Shown here: piece by piece, positions 48,465 to 63,400 of the stretch | Numbering within the stretch: the stretch's first letter is position 1 | How the letters are laid out: each line of letters opens with the position of its first letter | Assembly (NCBI GenBank): GCA_036365515.1 | Contig: CM070873.1 | Location: 262,801,575-262,865,574, forward strand | Source: Torymus aiolomorphi | Taxonomy: Eukaryota > Arthropoda > Insecta > Hymenoptera > Torymidae | DNA length: 64,000 bases | Reading direction: 5' to 3' | Notes under the pieces: model-generated | Told to the model about the DNA's origin: nothing | Databases searched by the model: none | What the model saw: only the letters and a program-made list of their open reading frames with translations | Made by a program: the position numbers and the translations under genes

Positions 48465-49864
48465 CACGCGTCTAGCCAATTAGTCGAGCACTGTTCCGCG
48501 CGTGAAAAAGGATCTCGCCCGCTCCTTTCTCTCTCCGAATCACGAATGCAGCTCTCGAATCAAACTGTAATTGTATACTACGCGCGTCTTCGTCACGAGC
48601 TCGTTTTTTTTAATTCTTCTCCTTTTTTTCTCGGCCACACTCCCGAGTATATATACGTAAACCGTTCGCTCGCGCGAGTTTCATTCCTCTCTCTCTCCTT
48701 TCGTTTCGCTTCGTCGGCTTGCATTAATTGAATATTCATACTGGATTTGCATCAATTTTTGGCTTCGCTGACGACGTCGCCGATTCCGCGCTCGCGCCCA
48801 CCCACTTTATGTTTCTCTCTGTCTCACTCTCTCTACACCTCTCTGTTTGTCCCGTTCGCTCTTGCACAGACGCACGCGACCAAATGTGTGCGCACAGGTG
48901 AAAGCTATTCGCGCGCGTACCGCGTGTTTGCTACCACCACGACGTGTTTGCGGCCGTCACCGTTTTGACGCTTGTAAATGTCATTTGCCACGGAATTACG
49001 CGCGTTTAACATAAATCTGACAGGCCGACAAACAAATTCGCAGGGCAACGCTTCGGCGGTGATGGTGGCAATGGCGATGGTGTTGTAGCGAACGATCCCT
49101 CGATTATATACGCGTCACGCGCGCATGCAGCAGTGATGCGCAGCGCGCGATACTCTCACGTATGTATATATGTTACTATACGTGCGCAGTCACTCCCCTC
49201 GGTAACTGTTAAATATTGCAGTGATGCCGACCGCGCTACATTGCCAATTATGGGCTCAAGTTATACGATGTTTACGGGCCAATATGCGTGTTTTATCGCG
49301 TCGTCATGCTCCCCCGATACAGTTTGCGCATCTGCGCAGGCAGCTGAGAGGGAAAAAAGCCTCGCCCTATTCTCTCCCGAATCTCTCTAACTTTTAATGC
49401 ATTCGATAAATCATGCAAGATTGTTTTTTCAAAGTAAGAGGAAGTAAACATTCGGATATCAGTTGTGCCATAAATTTTTTTTGAGTGATTTAGAACGTAT
49501 AATATATTTCCACAAGTTTTTTTCTATTGTTTTTTACGAGGTTAGTAATAAAAGTCGTTGCCATGTACTACAATTATTAAAATTAATTATTGGATAAAAG
49601 TTTATAATCGTTCTTTGAATACCCTCTTCCAGGACATAAAATATTAAGTAAGCACTTACTGGTACACTGATAATCAAATAACGAGAAGTAACGCGATACG
49701 ACGAAAAAAAAACCTCGATGGAACCGTATAATAACCTCCCCTGAAATTGAGTTTCTTCCCTCATAAACGAGGCCGGAGCAAATTAACTCGGAAGGAGGGG
49801 CCCATGGGCAATGAAATAACAGTTAATTCGTCGAAATTTGCCAGCAGCAATCGACTATTACACT

Positions 49865-49877
49865 CCCCCCCCCCCCC
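49865..49877. repeat. C13 homopolymer
   Basis: Thirteen consecutive C residues. Confidence 0.95.
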
Positions 49878-51557
49878 AGCTTCGATCTTTATATTTTCTA
49901 AAACGCTGCAAAGTCGACAGGCAGCTTGCTGCGCGCTGCAGATTTTTATTTCTTGCCACCGAAAATTCTCCAGCTCGCCGAATACACGTCCCCCTTCCTT
50001 TCCTTATACCTCGTGTGCACGCGCCAATGTCAGCCCATTATATTTAGGTGGTGGCGGCGAACACGTCCTCTCCTCGATATCGCGTAGGCGCGAGCGATTT
50101 ATAAGGCGGACGCGTATCGGAATTTCGGGATTTCGGCACTCCAACCTCCTCTACCCGCCGCCTTTCCTTGGCTGGAAAGGGGGGAGGCTCAATTCGAGAG
50201 AGGGGTCGTAGCGACTTAGGGCCACCGGAGTTGATAAGAGAAATTATTTTTCCACCATATTACACGACGTTACGGAACGATCATTATAATAACAATAAGT
50301 TCGCGAGACACTTCGGGAATCTTGGCGGTAAACACGCGCAGCTTACGCGCAAGAAGCGGAGTGGGAGGGAGGGGCTTCCCTGGACTAATAAGAGCGCCAT
50401 ATCTTCTAATTCCGCGCTTTACTCGCCTCGGATCTTTGTTTTCGCAGCTCGCGCTAATAAGGCCGGGGCAGCGATATTTCACGGAAATTTACTGTGCCAA
50501 GCGTTAGGTTACGCGAGCGCTCTCTCTTTCTCTCCCGTAATGGATGTTCCGCTACTTCTTTTGCTGCGCGAGGAAGAAAAATTCGAGTGCTGCAAAAAGT
50601 TAATTGAAAAGTGAAATAGCTTCGCGCGTATGTGCGTATGTGTGAGTGTGTGTATGTGAGTGTGTGTGTGAGAGAGCAAGTATAAAGCGAGCGAGTGAGC
50701 TTAGCGAAGCGTTACGATTTCGTCACGTTAATATGCTTCGGAGTAGAGCGAGAGAGAAAAACCCGAGGCCGAGTGATCCATTATCGATGCGTAAAAAAGT
50801 GCGAGAATTAGCGGGCTTTTTACATCTCCCGCTATACGCTATAGCAATATAACGCTTTTTCGACGGATCTTTCTCAAGGGTTGAACTATTGTGCATGTAC
50901 GACGAAAAGTATACGCACCTAGAGGTTGTTGAAAAATAATTAATCTGCGCGGCGTGCGAGTAGTTCGCGAATAACCATCGGACTCTACGATCTACATCGA
51001 GGCGACTATCATTTATCACTAAAGCCTCTGTTATCATTCTTTCTAACTCTGTCTCCCCTTCACTATATCTGACGCAGTATATATATAGTCGCGTGTGCGT
51101 GCGCACATATGTTTTTTTATTCCCCATCCCGAGCGCGCAGCTTTGTCCTAGGCCGAGAATGTTGAATGGGACTTTTAGAGTAAGCGCGCAGAAGGGCACG
51201 GAGAGACTTGAATAGAGAGATGGAACGTAGCGCGAATACGCGCTGGGTGAACAAAAAAGCGATTTACAACCGCGCACCCCATCGCGTAAAGAGATATGAG
51301 AAAAAGCGTTCGATCGGCGAATGCATTCACAGACCATATAGTCGAATGCGCGAGCGCTAAAAATTACAGTCGAAAATTTTCAATCTTCCATCCGCGCCAA
51401 CGCGCTATGGGCGAGTGTGTGGATGTCTGCAAAAAACGTACGCGCGACATTGTGGGCGGGAAAAAATTCCAAGCAATTTTTCTGCCACAGCGCAGTCGAT
51501 GGAAGTCGATTTTTCACGAAAAGCACTAAATTTTGGTGATAAAGGTGTCGGTCGGGG

Positions 51558-51559
<2 letters not shown>

Positions 51560-51616
<57 letters not shown>
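51560..51616. repeat. (GA)n microsatellite
   Basis: A pure GA tract of about 56 bp. Confidence 0.95.
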
Positions 51617-51620
<4 letters not shown>

Positions 51621-51759
51621 GAGTAGTGAATAAATTGAATGTCGCTCTCGCTCGCTCGTTCTACTCGCGTGCTCACGGAAAGTCGGGCGCGATTGCTCGT
51701 TCTTTTCAAAGTTGGATTAGCGGGCGATTCAAAAGTCAGAGGAATTTCATTCGCGCATG

Positions 51760-51760
<1 letters not shown>

Positions 51761-51819
<59 letters not shown>
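51761..51819. repeat. (TA)n microsatellite
   Basis: A pure TA tract of about 58 bp, self-complementary and therefore able to extrude as a cruciform. It is the longest TA tract in the window. Confidence 0.95.
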
Positions 51820-51821
<2 letters not shown>

Positions 51822-52202
51822 CTCTACATTCAATGAATATAACGTTGCAAAGTTCATCGAAGCGAAATGTTTGTTGGAGGAATCAATTAGCTGTCGGTGA
51901 TATAATTAATTGGAAATACATGTGCACAAAGCTAATCGTTTCTAATTTTAAATTCTCTCGCGCGATATCGGCCAATTACGATCATTTTAATGAGGGCGTG
52001 CGCACGCGGGTGGGCGGGTATCGTTTCATTTCAATCGATGCGATATATATACGGACGGGCTAGCGCAATACTTTATCTTTTCAATACCGCCGCGAAGCTA
52101 ACGCGCAAGTTTCGCCGCGCGAAAGTACTTTCATTAGCGCCTGTGCAGTGCACACCCGCGCCAACTTAATTTGCACGGAGTTTCGAATTTAAGGCATTCG
52201 CC

Positions 52203-52227
52203 TTCTCTCTCTCTCTCTCTCTCTCTT
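52203..52227. repeat. (CT)n microsatellite
   Basis: A pure CT tract of about 24 bp. Confidence 0.9.
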
Positions 52228-53234
52228 TGCTGCTTTGGCTGCGAATGCTGCATACCTCGTGGGTATACACGCGATAATCAAACTTCATTAGGGGGCGCAG
52301 AAGGGCCAGCATGAAGTCCTTAAATGAAGTTATGCCAGACTAGACTGTAAGTTCTCGTGTCACCGCATACGGTCGTTTACACGGGGAACGTCCTCTTTGC
52401 GGCCGCGTGCGCACAGGCGCTCTCCTTTGGTTTATACACCGATGCTGGAGAAATTCTCGACTTCCCCAAGAGTCCGTTAACGTCAAAGCGTATCGATTTC
52501 TGGACATTCAATGGCTCGGAAGGCAGGATTTCCTGGCATTCAAAGGAATGCATCGGGCCTTAATGCAGATGCAACGCCTGACTCTCGTTCTCTCGCCCTC
52601 CCCCCTCTCTCTCTCTGTGTTGCTTTCTCTCCGCCTCTCTCGGGCTTTCCCTCTATTACCGTTGCTAGCAAGCTAGCCAACACCGACTAGTACACGGTCT
52701 GACCATATCCGGATACGTATCACTTAGCTTAACCGTTAATGTCTACATTTATTCCCTTCTCGGTTCATTAGCATAATAGCATATAAAGCTTTAATTATTC
52801 CTCTATAAGGCGTTATGAATTCTGTATTAACATTTTAGGTGTTTCGTTATATAATTACAATAATTAGAAAGTTTGAATTAGATAACCTTATAAACGGACT
52901 GGCTTATATATAACTCCTAAGGTACCTCGCCCCTTAGCTGAGTATACTCAATTAGCGGCAAAATAAAGAGCCTCTCGGTTAACGAGACTTTAAAATTATT
53001 GCACTTTTGCAATTTATTGCTTCTCCGTAATTGTCTTAATATCGCAATGATCGCGAGCGCGCCCTTACCCGTAAACCTCTTAAATATATAGGATAACGAA
53101 AAGGAGGTTTTCTCTCCCACAATTAGTTGAAACTTCCAGCCATTAAATAGGCTCATTACTTTTCCGCGCGCGACCTGAACGATTCTCGATCGGGCGCTGG
53201 CGGATTAATAGGGCCGCATGCACAGCGAGGTAAA

Positions 53235-53236
<2 letters not shown>

Positions 53237-53329
<93 letters not shown>
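53237..53329. repeat. (GA)n microsatellite
   Basis: A pure GA tract of about 92 bp, among the longest uninterrupted GA tracts here. Confidence 0.95.
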
Positions 53330-53331
<2 letters not shown>

Positions 53332-54377
53332 GAAAAGCTTCGAGAGTACGCGCTTAAGATTGATAAATTATGACCTTGAAAAATGTAAAACCAATGCGCA
53401 TCGTCACTGCGCGGGTTTTAAAGCGAACGATAAACGTACATAAAAATCGACGTTTCTCCTTCGCAAGTTGCATGGTTAATTCGCCTCGGAGCAGGCGCAC
53501 TTTTCGAACGATAAATAACTATCATTTTCGATGGAATAATTATCGGGGCTTCAGCTGCTGATGTTTATCTCCGTTAATCGGTTGAAGAAGTAGGCTCCGC
53601 GAGTATTTCTTCGAATTTGTTTGCGTTAAGCAAAATTCTTACTTATTACGCTTCTCATCTGTTGCTTTATGTTCCCAGCATAATGTGTTGGTCAGCGGTT
53701 GTTATTCATCACATGTAACTGCGCTTATTAGCCGAACAAAGAATAGAATGCAAGAAGGAAACATTTTTAATTGCCAGCGAAATCTCATTTTACACACATT
53801 TTTTATTTCTCTTTCGCAAATGTATGCAAATATTTTCTCCCGCTCACGCTTTCCACATGCGAATTAACATCTATAATTTATTGCCCGGAATTAAAAGTAA
53901 AAAATTACATTTTTGTACTTTTGCCGCGCGCGCGCATATTTACGTTCATGCGCAAGTACCAATTAGAGAAAATACATTAAAAAATGAAGGTAGGGGAGAA
54001 AACATTTGAATGTTAAGCGCGGGTTTTAAATTACACGTTAATTGTGGTAAATAAAGTACGAAAAGCGAGCTGAGAACGCACGCGGATATGCACGACGTAT
54101 AAATTCTGATTCATATTTTCCCTCTCGATGCTCGGCTGTGACTGCTCTCGCATGCGCGCACGCGGGGCGCAATGAAAGGGCGCAATTTAACGGCGTGACA
54201 GACACGCGACTAGACTCTGCTGTGCTCTCGCCCTCTCTCTTTGCACTCTTTTCGCGGTCGACAAATTATCTTGGCGCACTTCCAATGCGTAATCGCGATT
54301 CGCGTCGCGCCCGATACGCGACGAATATATATATTTAACATTTTTAGCGGACATGTATGTACGTGCTCGCCGCCGTG

Positions 54378-54399
54378 TATATATATATATATATATATA
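54378..54399. repeat. (TA)n microsatellite
   Basis: A short TA tract of about 22 bp. Confidence 0.85.
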
Positions 54400-55087
54400 C
54401 GATTGTCGACAATGCGCGACGCCGAGGGATAAATTTAAATTGCAATAAACCCGCCTGTCCATTTTATCTCAAATATTTCGAAGTTATTAATTCATTGCGG
54501 GATAAATTTAATCCACTCGCATGTTGTAGCTACGAGCGAGCCTGATCTTTGTCGTTTCTACCTATAGCGTTGTTACGGCGGGGGTAGAGTGGGGTGAGCA
54601 GCATTAACGGCTTTGACACCCCCTCGAACGACATAATTAACGGAGTAAAACAGCGCGCAACGCGGCTCATTTTCTATTTATGCGCGATAAAGCGGCCACT
54701 TTTACAGTGCGATTACGTACCGAAGTGCCGTTGCCCGTTATTAACCTCGATTTTCCGCATTTTATTTTCCACCAGCACACCCTCCCCATCCTCGATGTAT
54801 GTTTGCATGGCGAAGGAAATTCCGAATATTTAATTATATGCTCGCGAGCATGAATTTTTCATTTGCGAATTTCGCGTCACTGCGCGCTCCGTGCGATTGT
54901 ACGCGCGAGTGAGCGATTGCTAATAAGCGCATCATATTACGTAATTAACGAGCCGGGGCCGTGAAGGTAAAATTCCCCGAGCCTTTTCGTGCATGGGTGT
55001 GCACAGTAGCTTGCGCGCGAGAGCGCTACAAATTGCTTTGGCTATTAATCGCGCTCGGGCGTGGGAGTGAGAGATTGTAATTGCGAA

Positions 55088-55114
55088 CTCTCTCTCTCTC
55101 TCTCTCTCTCTCTC
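55088..55114. repeat. (CT)n microsatellite
   Basis: A pure CT tract of about 26 bp. Confidence 0.9.
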
Positions 55115-55352
55115 GCGCGTATGCTCGCAAAATGGGAGCTAGTGGCTGATCGATTGACGGTCATCGGTCGAATGTCCAAACAGCCCGAAAAGCCGCGCGC
55201 CACTCTCGTCGACGCTGCGCACACAATCTGCAGACCTGTCCTCTTCGCGCTCGTTCTTTTGCCGCCGCATACGAATCTCATATTTTACGGTCAGTTAGTT
55301 GCATTCGGATAAAATTCGTGGAAAGGGAAGTTTAATTATGAAAGTAACGCGA

Positions 55353-55386
<34 letters not shown>

Positions 55387-55410
55387 GCTGTTGACGTTGT
55401 TGTTGTTGTT
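55353..55410. repeat. (GTT)n microsatellite
   Basis: About 58 bp of GTT triplets with one GCT and one GAC interruption. In the minus strand this is a CAA repeat. No open frame of interest surrounds it. Confidence 0.9.
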
Positions 55411-57617
55411 TAAATGAAGCACTCGAGCTCCAATCCTAAACTCTCCATTGTTCTCCTGTCATAATAATTTCCACTAGCCCTCCTGTTAAAGAGTTTTACT
55501 CTTAACACGATTGTGAAAGTTTTAATTCTCCACGATTAATATCTATTAGGGCGTACGCAACCCGCGCTTAATAGAGTATTTCGCAAGTGCAATCTAGATA
55601 CAGAATCATGTACTATAGCGCTCAACAATCGCGCGCATCAGTTTGCATTTACGGACCCTAACGCATAGCGCGTCGCATTTTTTGCAGACGCGGCTTTGAG
55701 GTCAGGTGGGAATAAAGGCGGACGAAAGTGTTGCCGCTGATGGCCTTTAAAAATCGTTTTTTGCCTTTTTGTTATTAAATTCTTGTAATCAGAACGCGAG
55801 CAACCCGGAGAAAGAAACAACGTCCGCGCGCGTCGACGGGAATTCTTGAGCGCGCGTATAGCACGCGGCCTCGGTTCTTTATTGCATTCTTCAATTAAGC
55901 GAGCTCTTTACGAGTGCGCTCCAGGTGTACGACCGCTTTGTAGACCACCGTCCGGTCGCGCGCACGCGCCATGCTGCGGCTCGTTTGTGTAATTAACGGC
56001 TAGGTTTGCACGCGCCTTCGTGTGCGCTATGCATTCCCCCCTCACCCTCTTCTGTAATCTAATTTTTATTATTGTCCAGCTGCTGCTCTATGTGCACGCG
56101 CGATCGCGACTCCTCCCGAGGGGGGCTCTCAAAGGCTGTGGAGTGATTTTGTTGCTTTTTTCATTTTGCAGCGGTATCGGGGTGTGCTCGATAAAGTGTG
56201 GATTATTGAATTTTCGACTTGCGTTGTAATATGTGTTAAATAAACGTGCGGCATGGGTCGCATAATTCCCTGAAAAATGTTTGCGTGTAGATTTAGATTT
56301 AAAAGTGTTAGGTATATTTAAATAAATATATAATAACAAACGATTCGCGAGGAGATAATAATACTTTTTACATACACACTGTTTTATAATTATATAACTA
56401 GGATTTTCTTTCTGTGACGAGTTCTGCTAAATGAACCCAGTAAAGCTTTGAGCATTCCCAAAGGGAAAATCGTGCTCTCATACACGCTAGCTCGTACTCG
56501 TGTCTTTCGGAATTTCGCGGGAAACTCATTTAGCCGGATGCGTAAACGTTAATGCTCTTTAATACGGCGCGCTCGGAGAGACGTTTAGTGTGATACGAGT
56601 AGTGCGCGTTTGAGAGAGGGAGAGCAAGCGAGGCCGAGGCTGGTCGGTAATTAAATTCCTTGACGAGTCGGTGACAGGCGCGCCTTCGCTCTCGCTCGCG
56701 AGCACCAATTTGCCGGGTGATTAGGTATGTCGGGAAGATTGCCAGTACTTAACGTCCGGCCTGTGCGCGCCGAAGATTTATTCCTCCTGCTGGACGTGTC
56801 AGAAACGAGCGAGCGAGCAGAAGGGAGGTGGGGCGGGGAGAAAAGGTCGTTTCATCTTTACGACTGGAAAAAGGCCGACTAAAAAAGGGAATTCACACTG
56901 CATCGAAGCAATTAACTCCGAATCCCGCGCCAACTAGCGAGCGCTCGGCCTCTCCTTTTTTCTTTCGTTCTCTACCGCATTCTCCCTCATCGAGCGAGCG
57001 AACGGTGAAAGAGACAGCGAATATACGCATGCTCGAAGCGTGACAGGGTTTGTCCCTCCAACAAAGGAATTAATTACGACGTAATGAAATCCTTTTCAAG
57101 TTGCGAGTAATTCGCGCGCCCCCCGACCTCCCATCCTCTCTACATACCGCACCGGAATATCGCGGTGTACGCCAGATTGCCGGACCGCACAAATGCTATG
57201 TATATACACACACCTACCTGCGTAGCTCGTGTTTTTATCGCGTCGAAAATTTCGCAATGTCGATCCTGTTCGCTCGGCATCGCAATAAAAGCGAGTTAAA
57301 GCGAGCCATACCGCGGTTGACAATTTCCTTGTTTTCATTACGCTCGGGCGGGATTTGCCGCATTCACCGTCTCTCTCCCTCTTGAGCGAGCGTTCTAATC
57401 CGACTCTGAATGGTTAAGTATCAATTATTACTGGCAAAGGAAGGCCCTTTAGTCGGCGAGGTATGGCGTGAAACGCGCGCCGAGCTTTATTAAGTGATTG
57501 GCTGCGGTGATGGATATCGCCGCGCTGATAACTTTATCGTAGCAACCGCCTACTAACGCGCGCCTCCGTATATGTCAGCCATTTGGAGGCGCAGTTTCAT
57601 TACTCACCTCGCCGGGA

Positions 57618-57631
57618 GGGGGGGGGGGGGG
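57618..57631. repeat. G14 homopolymer
   Basis: Fourteen consecutive G residues. Confidence 0.95.
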
Positions 57632-58789
57632 AGAACGGCTGCTCGAATACTTCGGGCGAGGGGGAGGGAGAAGAGTATCAGCTTACCGCCGTCTCGTCCC
57701 TCTTCATGCCTTCAACGTCGGATCTGCCTGTGTGTGCATTATTTGCACGTGACGAGATTCCGTGACTCGGGGGGCTGCTGCTACTGCTTTTGCTTATTGA
57801 AGCTATCATAACGTGCAAATGTTGATACAGTCAGGTCGGAGTTACTTAACCTCCTCTGTGCGCTGGTAATTATTTTATTACAGCGTTCGTCTCTGTCATG
57901 GTCTTTAACGGAATTTTATATAAACGTTATTTTCAATTTATTTGCCCAAATGCAATGTGCATAAATTGATAATATTTCTTAGATTTAGAAGTTAGATGGG
58001 CACGCACCGATTATGAAATTATCTCTTCCATTGGATTTGGGCAATAAATTTAGGCTACAGTGTTTTAGAAGTCGACTTCTCTTGTTTTTACTGTGATGAA
58101 TATTTAATGACGATATAACGGTTTAGTTTTCAAGATTTTACACTGATGGGGCAATTTTTTTTATGTAAATTTAAGTGCATCGGAAATAAATTCAACTTAC
58201 ATGAATCATGTTTTATGCTAGTTTATTTTTATGTCATTTTATCTTTTTATTATCTTTATTTGTATGCATTATTAACTTGACAGAGATTCTCATATACATA
58301 TTTATCTTGATTCATTTGTATGTATTGTGCTTGGAAGAATACGACTGGACCTATAAGCTTGTTGCTTTAATAAAATATTATACTATTCTATTGCAACGAA
58401 GTTTAATATTAATAAATATTGTTTAGCATAAAAAAGAGAATGTGTAATTGAATACATATTTTTTGAAATCCAACAAATGTTATTTCGATAATTCATATAC
58501 GAAAATAAAAAAATTCTATTTATATTTATCACACAGTTTTACGAAAAATCGAAGGGCTTCGCATCAAAGCCAACGTTATCTTTTTGTCAATTGATCGGAG
58601 CATACACTCGGTATTCATAGACGGAATTTAACTGAATACTTTGGTTATAGCCCCAAGAACGCAACCCGATTGTACTACAGCTCTCTTACTCGCTAAATAT
58701 TTTCTCCCTGTTATTTCAGTCTCGTATCCTTAAGTGGACAGTATTATTTTAGGTAGGTAGCGATACCAAGTGTTTGCGCGCACCTGTCG

Positions 58790-58793
<4 letters not shown>

Positions 58794-58840
<47 letters not shown>
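58794..58840. repeat. (CT)n microsatellite
   Basis: A pure CT tract of about 46 bp preceded by a C-rich stretch. Confidence 0.95.
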
Positions 58841-58842
<2 letters not shown>

Positions 58843-59197
58843 GCGCCCTCGCACCCGATACACGCGCGCTATCCTGCATTCGAATGCATAACCGCGGTCT
58901 GTTCAACCTGCACTTTGCTCTCAATTCAAATTTGTTGTTTACATTATACTTCATTGGTCCTGAAACGATGTGTCTCCGACAAACACGCATCTCTCTCTCT
59001 AAAAACAAGTGTGAAAGAAAAAAAAAACAAAATTGCCCACCCCGCGGTGTAATAAGTAGATACACGCGGTTGCGGTGTATTGTCGGTCCTCTATCCGCAC
59101 TCCGGTGAACCGCAAAGTCTTCATTCTCTAGCCTCTCTCTCACTACGCCGCAGCGCTAATTAAGCGAACCGCAATTACCGGCCTCGGGCTTATGATG

Positions 59198-59287
59198 TAC
59201 ACACACGCACATACACACACATACACACACAAATACACACACACACATACACACACACACACGTACACCCACACGTGCACACACATA
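59198..59287. repeat. Imperfect (CA)n microsatellite
   Basis: About 90 bp of CA with regular TA, GC and GT interruptions (ACATACACAC-type units), so it is an older, decayed tract compared with the pure CA at 38240. Confidence 0.9.
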
Positions 59288-60357
59288 CTATCATCGTCGG
59301 CGGTCGTGCGCGAACGCGCGCGCACTGTATCGAGAGATGTCCTAAGATATGAGCTTTACACGAGCCGACCGAATCGGGTTAATTGCTAAGATCCGATTAC
59401 TACGTGCGTGGCATGCGTTTGTGCGCGCTCGCTACTCGTGCACTACCACACTATCCTACCGCACCCTGCGCCTTAATCCCGCGGCGACCACGTGCGCGCT
59501 GTGTGTTACAACGCGGAAGAGATGGAGTGGGAAGGGGAGGAGGAGGAGGAGGGTTGGAATTCCTTATCGATCGACCTTACTGTTTCATTAATAGCCTTTT
59601 AAGTGCTTGATAATTTCATTACCGCCGTTTGCCGTGTATTTAATTGCCGCTCGTGGCTTTACCCCCTCGCCGCCGCCACCGCCCCCTTCTTCCGACCAGC
59701 CCTCGCCTCGGTCGGCTTTTCAAAGGGAAAACTTTACGTAATCGAGGGCTTAGAATTTCGAGGTATCGATAGCGTTAATTATTACCAGCTCTCGTCGTTA
59801 AAGTATAATTTTCGTTGTTATCGTTAATTTATAATTTCACCATTATTATTATGGTACATTTTTTATTGTATCCTAGATAAGCCTGCTCTCATTACTGTCT
59901 ACTTTGTAAGCATAATCTAAAACCTAGCTCGGTACCTAGTCTTCGATTTCGTCAATATTATACAACAAGAAAGATCACATCAATGAAACATTGCTTAGCG
60001 AAACGAAAAGTATCGTTTCGACGGGGGCAGCAGCATCAGTATCGACCTATTCTCCCCCGAAATCCAGTGAAATAATTTATTACCTCAAAAAAGAAAGAAA
60101 ACCCAGAGCTTGCCGGCGCTTCCTGATAAACAAGCCATTCCTCGGAAAACAACCACGCAAAGAGAGAGAGAGAGAGAGAGAGAGTGAGTGAGAGGCTATA
60201 TCCAATTAGCTCGACTTCCCGCGGGCTCGCTCGTTCGCTCGCGTTTGCAAAGTTTTATTTATCTTCGAGACGCTCCTCTGCGTCGATCGCCTCGCCCGCT
60301 CTAACGACCGACGAGCAGAGAGACAGATACATATAGCATACGCGGGCCAAAATATAT

Positions 60358-60358
<1 letters not shown>

Positions 60359-60403
<45 letters not shown>
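60359..60403. repeat. (GA)n microsatellite
   Basis: A pure GA tract of about 44 bp. A shorter GA tract lies upstream near 60161-60184. Confidence 0.95.
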
Positions 60404-60405
<2 letters not shown>

Positions 60406-63400
60406 AGCCCGAACATCGCCGGTGTCGTTGCGAGCTGGCTCTGACTTTCAATCTCGGGCAATCCAAGTTAGTTCGCCGCCAGCACTCCGGGGAGAGATCG
60501 TACGGCTCGTTGATCCGTGAGAAGAGGAGGGAGAGGACATTTGGAGAGTCGCTTCTAATCATCGTAAATGGCGGTTACTCGGACATTTCCTTCTTAAGAT
60601 GTTGACCTTCGGCCCGCAGAAGTCGCCGCCGCCTGCCTCTCTGCAATCTACGCAAACTCTCACTCTGCTGGAGTGCCCCCTGGACTCTTCATCGGAAGTT
60701 CGTGCACCCGTGCGGAACCGACGGCTGACGTTTCAGATCAAACTCTCTCGTTCGCTCTCTCTCTCTCCCTCTCTCCTCCTCTCTCTCTCTCTCTCTTGCT
60801 CTGTCTCTCTGTGGCGGGGCGCGAGCACGAATCGTGAAACGCTCCCAGGACAACAGTCTCTCTCGAGTGTACAACACTGAGACGGGGACAGCAGTCGCCT
60901 CCTCTTTCCTTCCCGTCGATCGTCCAATCGGAACGTATCGGACTTTCGGGTAATTCACTTGAAAGCGACGACTCTTAGTCTTGTATACTGCTCGTGTGGT
61001 GAATTTTCTCCTCAAAGTGCTTTCGAAGAGAAAAAAAGATATTTTCTCTTCAATCCCTCTCTCGGCCATTCACTTTTTCTACTATGGAGTCTCTGATGCG
61101 TTCTCGCTTAATATTACAAATGTAGCAGCTGAATCTATCGGCTTTTTCCTGCGCGCCGGCTGCCCCCGACGACATAACCAGTCGATAATACGTCGCCATG
61201 TGAATCTCGGCACACGAGGGAAAAGAAGGGGAGAAAGGGGCGAAAGAGGGAGAGAGACAGAGAGGCGAAGCTTGAGAAACTGATTTAAAGTTTCCGACAG
61301 GAGTTACCAAAGTTGCCGGAAGAGTTTTGCGTTGTCGTCGTCGACGACGCGCGACGTTGTCGTCGTTGTCGCCGCTGCCGCTGCCGCTATACGCGGAGGG
61401 GGACGGGGCTGAAACAGGAGAGAGTGCGAGATGAGGAAGTAGGGGTCGATGCTGTTCCCGCTGTTGTCACGCCATCAGGGCTTCGGGAAAAATCAAAGTG
61501 TCGAAAAACAATTACCCGGGATCTTTAATTATCGATCCCCCAGAATGATAAATCAGCTATCTACGCTTCCTTGCAACTTTAAAACCTACTTCTCTTCTTC
61601 ACCCTACTTAAATTTTCCCTCGGCTTTCGCGCGCCACAAGAGCGAGGGGAGGGGTACAGAAGAGAAGTACACTTTCCTCCCCTTTATAAGTGTTGTATGG
61701 TATATATTTTGTATTCCCGAGCCGCTTTTACTATTTTCGATCCACCCTTTCTTGCTTCGCACCCTCTTTCTCTCTCCTGCTTTTCTTCGCCCCTACCCCT
61801 GCCCCCGCCCCGTCCCTCTTTTTTCCTCGGCAAGTTTCACTTCTCCCTTACAACGCGTCTAGTCTGAAGATCTGCCACGCTCTTCGAGTGCTTGGAAAGT
61901 AAGAGGTCCTTTCTTTTTAAGCTATCGGCCGCTTAAAGCCGTTCACCTCAGACGGAGCACGGGGAAGAAACTTGAGTCGAACATCTTTGGGAAAAGTCTT
62001 TCGTTCCTCTCCCTCTCTGTTTAGAAACGCGCTCCCTCTCTACTTCTGCACATGTCATGGTTAGCGTAAACTTGCAACTGTTGGATAAATAATAAACAAT
62101 AGACTTAAAAAGAATGTTGGCGAAGTTGCGCAGGAGCGAATTTGTTATTAAAACTTTGTCCCTGGCTGCGAGGGGATAAAACTTGCTTTCCGTAATTTAA
62201 ATAAAAAAATTACAGCCTTTTACGGCGCTTTTATTTTGTTGGAAGTTGCGTGGTAAAAAATTTTCTCAGAAGCTCTCCCCTTCTTTTTCTCCGCTGCCGC
62301 GTTACACGAGAATTCCGTAGCGCAAGCTAAGAACCTGTGTCTGTATGAAAAATGCACAAGGCGTCAGAGATGAAAAAGTTATATACCGAGTTTCGTCGAG
62401 CCGCATACAAACGAATTCGGATGCTAAAGGGCTTAAGCAATTGTGCGCGCGCGCACGTAACGTAAGTAGATAATAGATGGCGAGCCGCATGAATCGACCT
62501 GACCTGGTTTCAAATCTCCACACACTGGGCGCGCGAGCAATACACTATTTCAGCCGCTTATAATTTACTCTTCTACACGCGCGCGAGCCGATGCAATTAT
62601 TTCTGCCCCTCTAAACAAGCAGAAAGGGAGTCAGGAGTGCATAGGGGCTTTGCAGGAAAATGGGCAACGAGAGCAGTAGTAGCAGCCGCCGGCGCCGCGA
62701 AAGACGAGAAAAAGAGGGAGAAAGAGCCACAGTAGCGCACGGCTGCTGCCGCCAGTGGAAACACGGAGGTGTGTAATGCGTACAAGTAGGGTATAAGAGA
62801 GAAGCTTGTGGGGGGGAGCTCGGATTAGCGCGAACTGGCAGAGACTACGTATACCTATCCACCGCCGCGGCATGCGCGCAACGTTCGCACAGCCTTCTCT
62901 TTCCCTAAATGGGATGTAAAGTACACGGGGGCGAGCTACCGCCGCAGCTCCACGGTATTTCATGCAATGCATCCAACTGTAATCCATTGCCTGCCAGGGC
63001 CACTGTAAGTAGACAAGCTTGCGCGACGATTCAAACTGGCGCGCCGCCGCCCGGGCTTTATGGCACTTTCCGTAATTGACTTCGCCATGTGTGTGTGTAT
63101 GTCGGTGTCGGTTTACACTCTTCTGCCTATCACGCGAATGCAGACTCTCTATGCCTGTGTATTGATACTACAGATGTGTGGAACGGTGATGGCTGCTCGA
63201 GATATTTGAGCGTATGAATAATTATCAGTACGTCATCTGTATTATTCGCTTCCATGTAATTTGCAATACGTTACATTGTACCGCCTTGTATAATTTGACA
63301 GGATTATGAATGCATTTTGCAATTAAAATATATTTTATTTATAATTACAACGAAATTCGCTATGTAAAATAGTCAGCTTATATTCGCGGCGCGTCGCATA

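Noticed and set aside
62660..62776. ATG-started 38-codon frame beginning MGNESSSSS
   Set aside because: Short, low-complexity Ser/Arg content from AGC/CGC repeats, with no supporting context.
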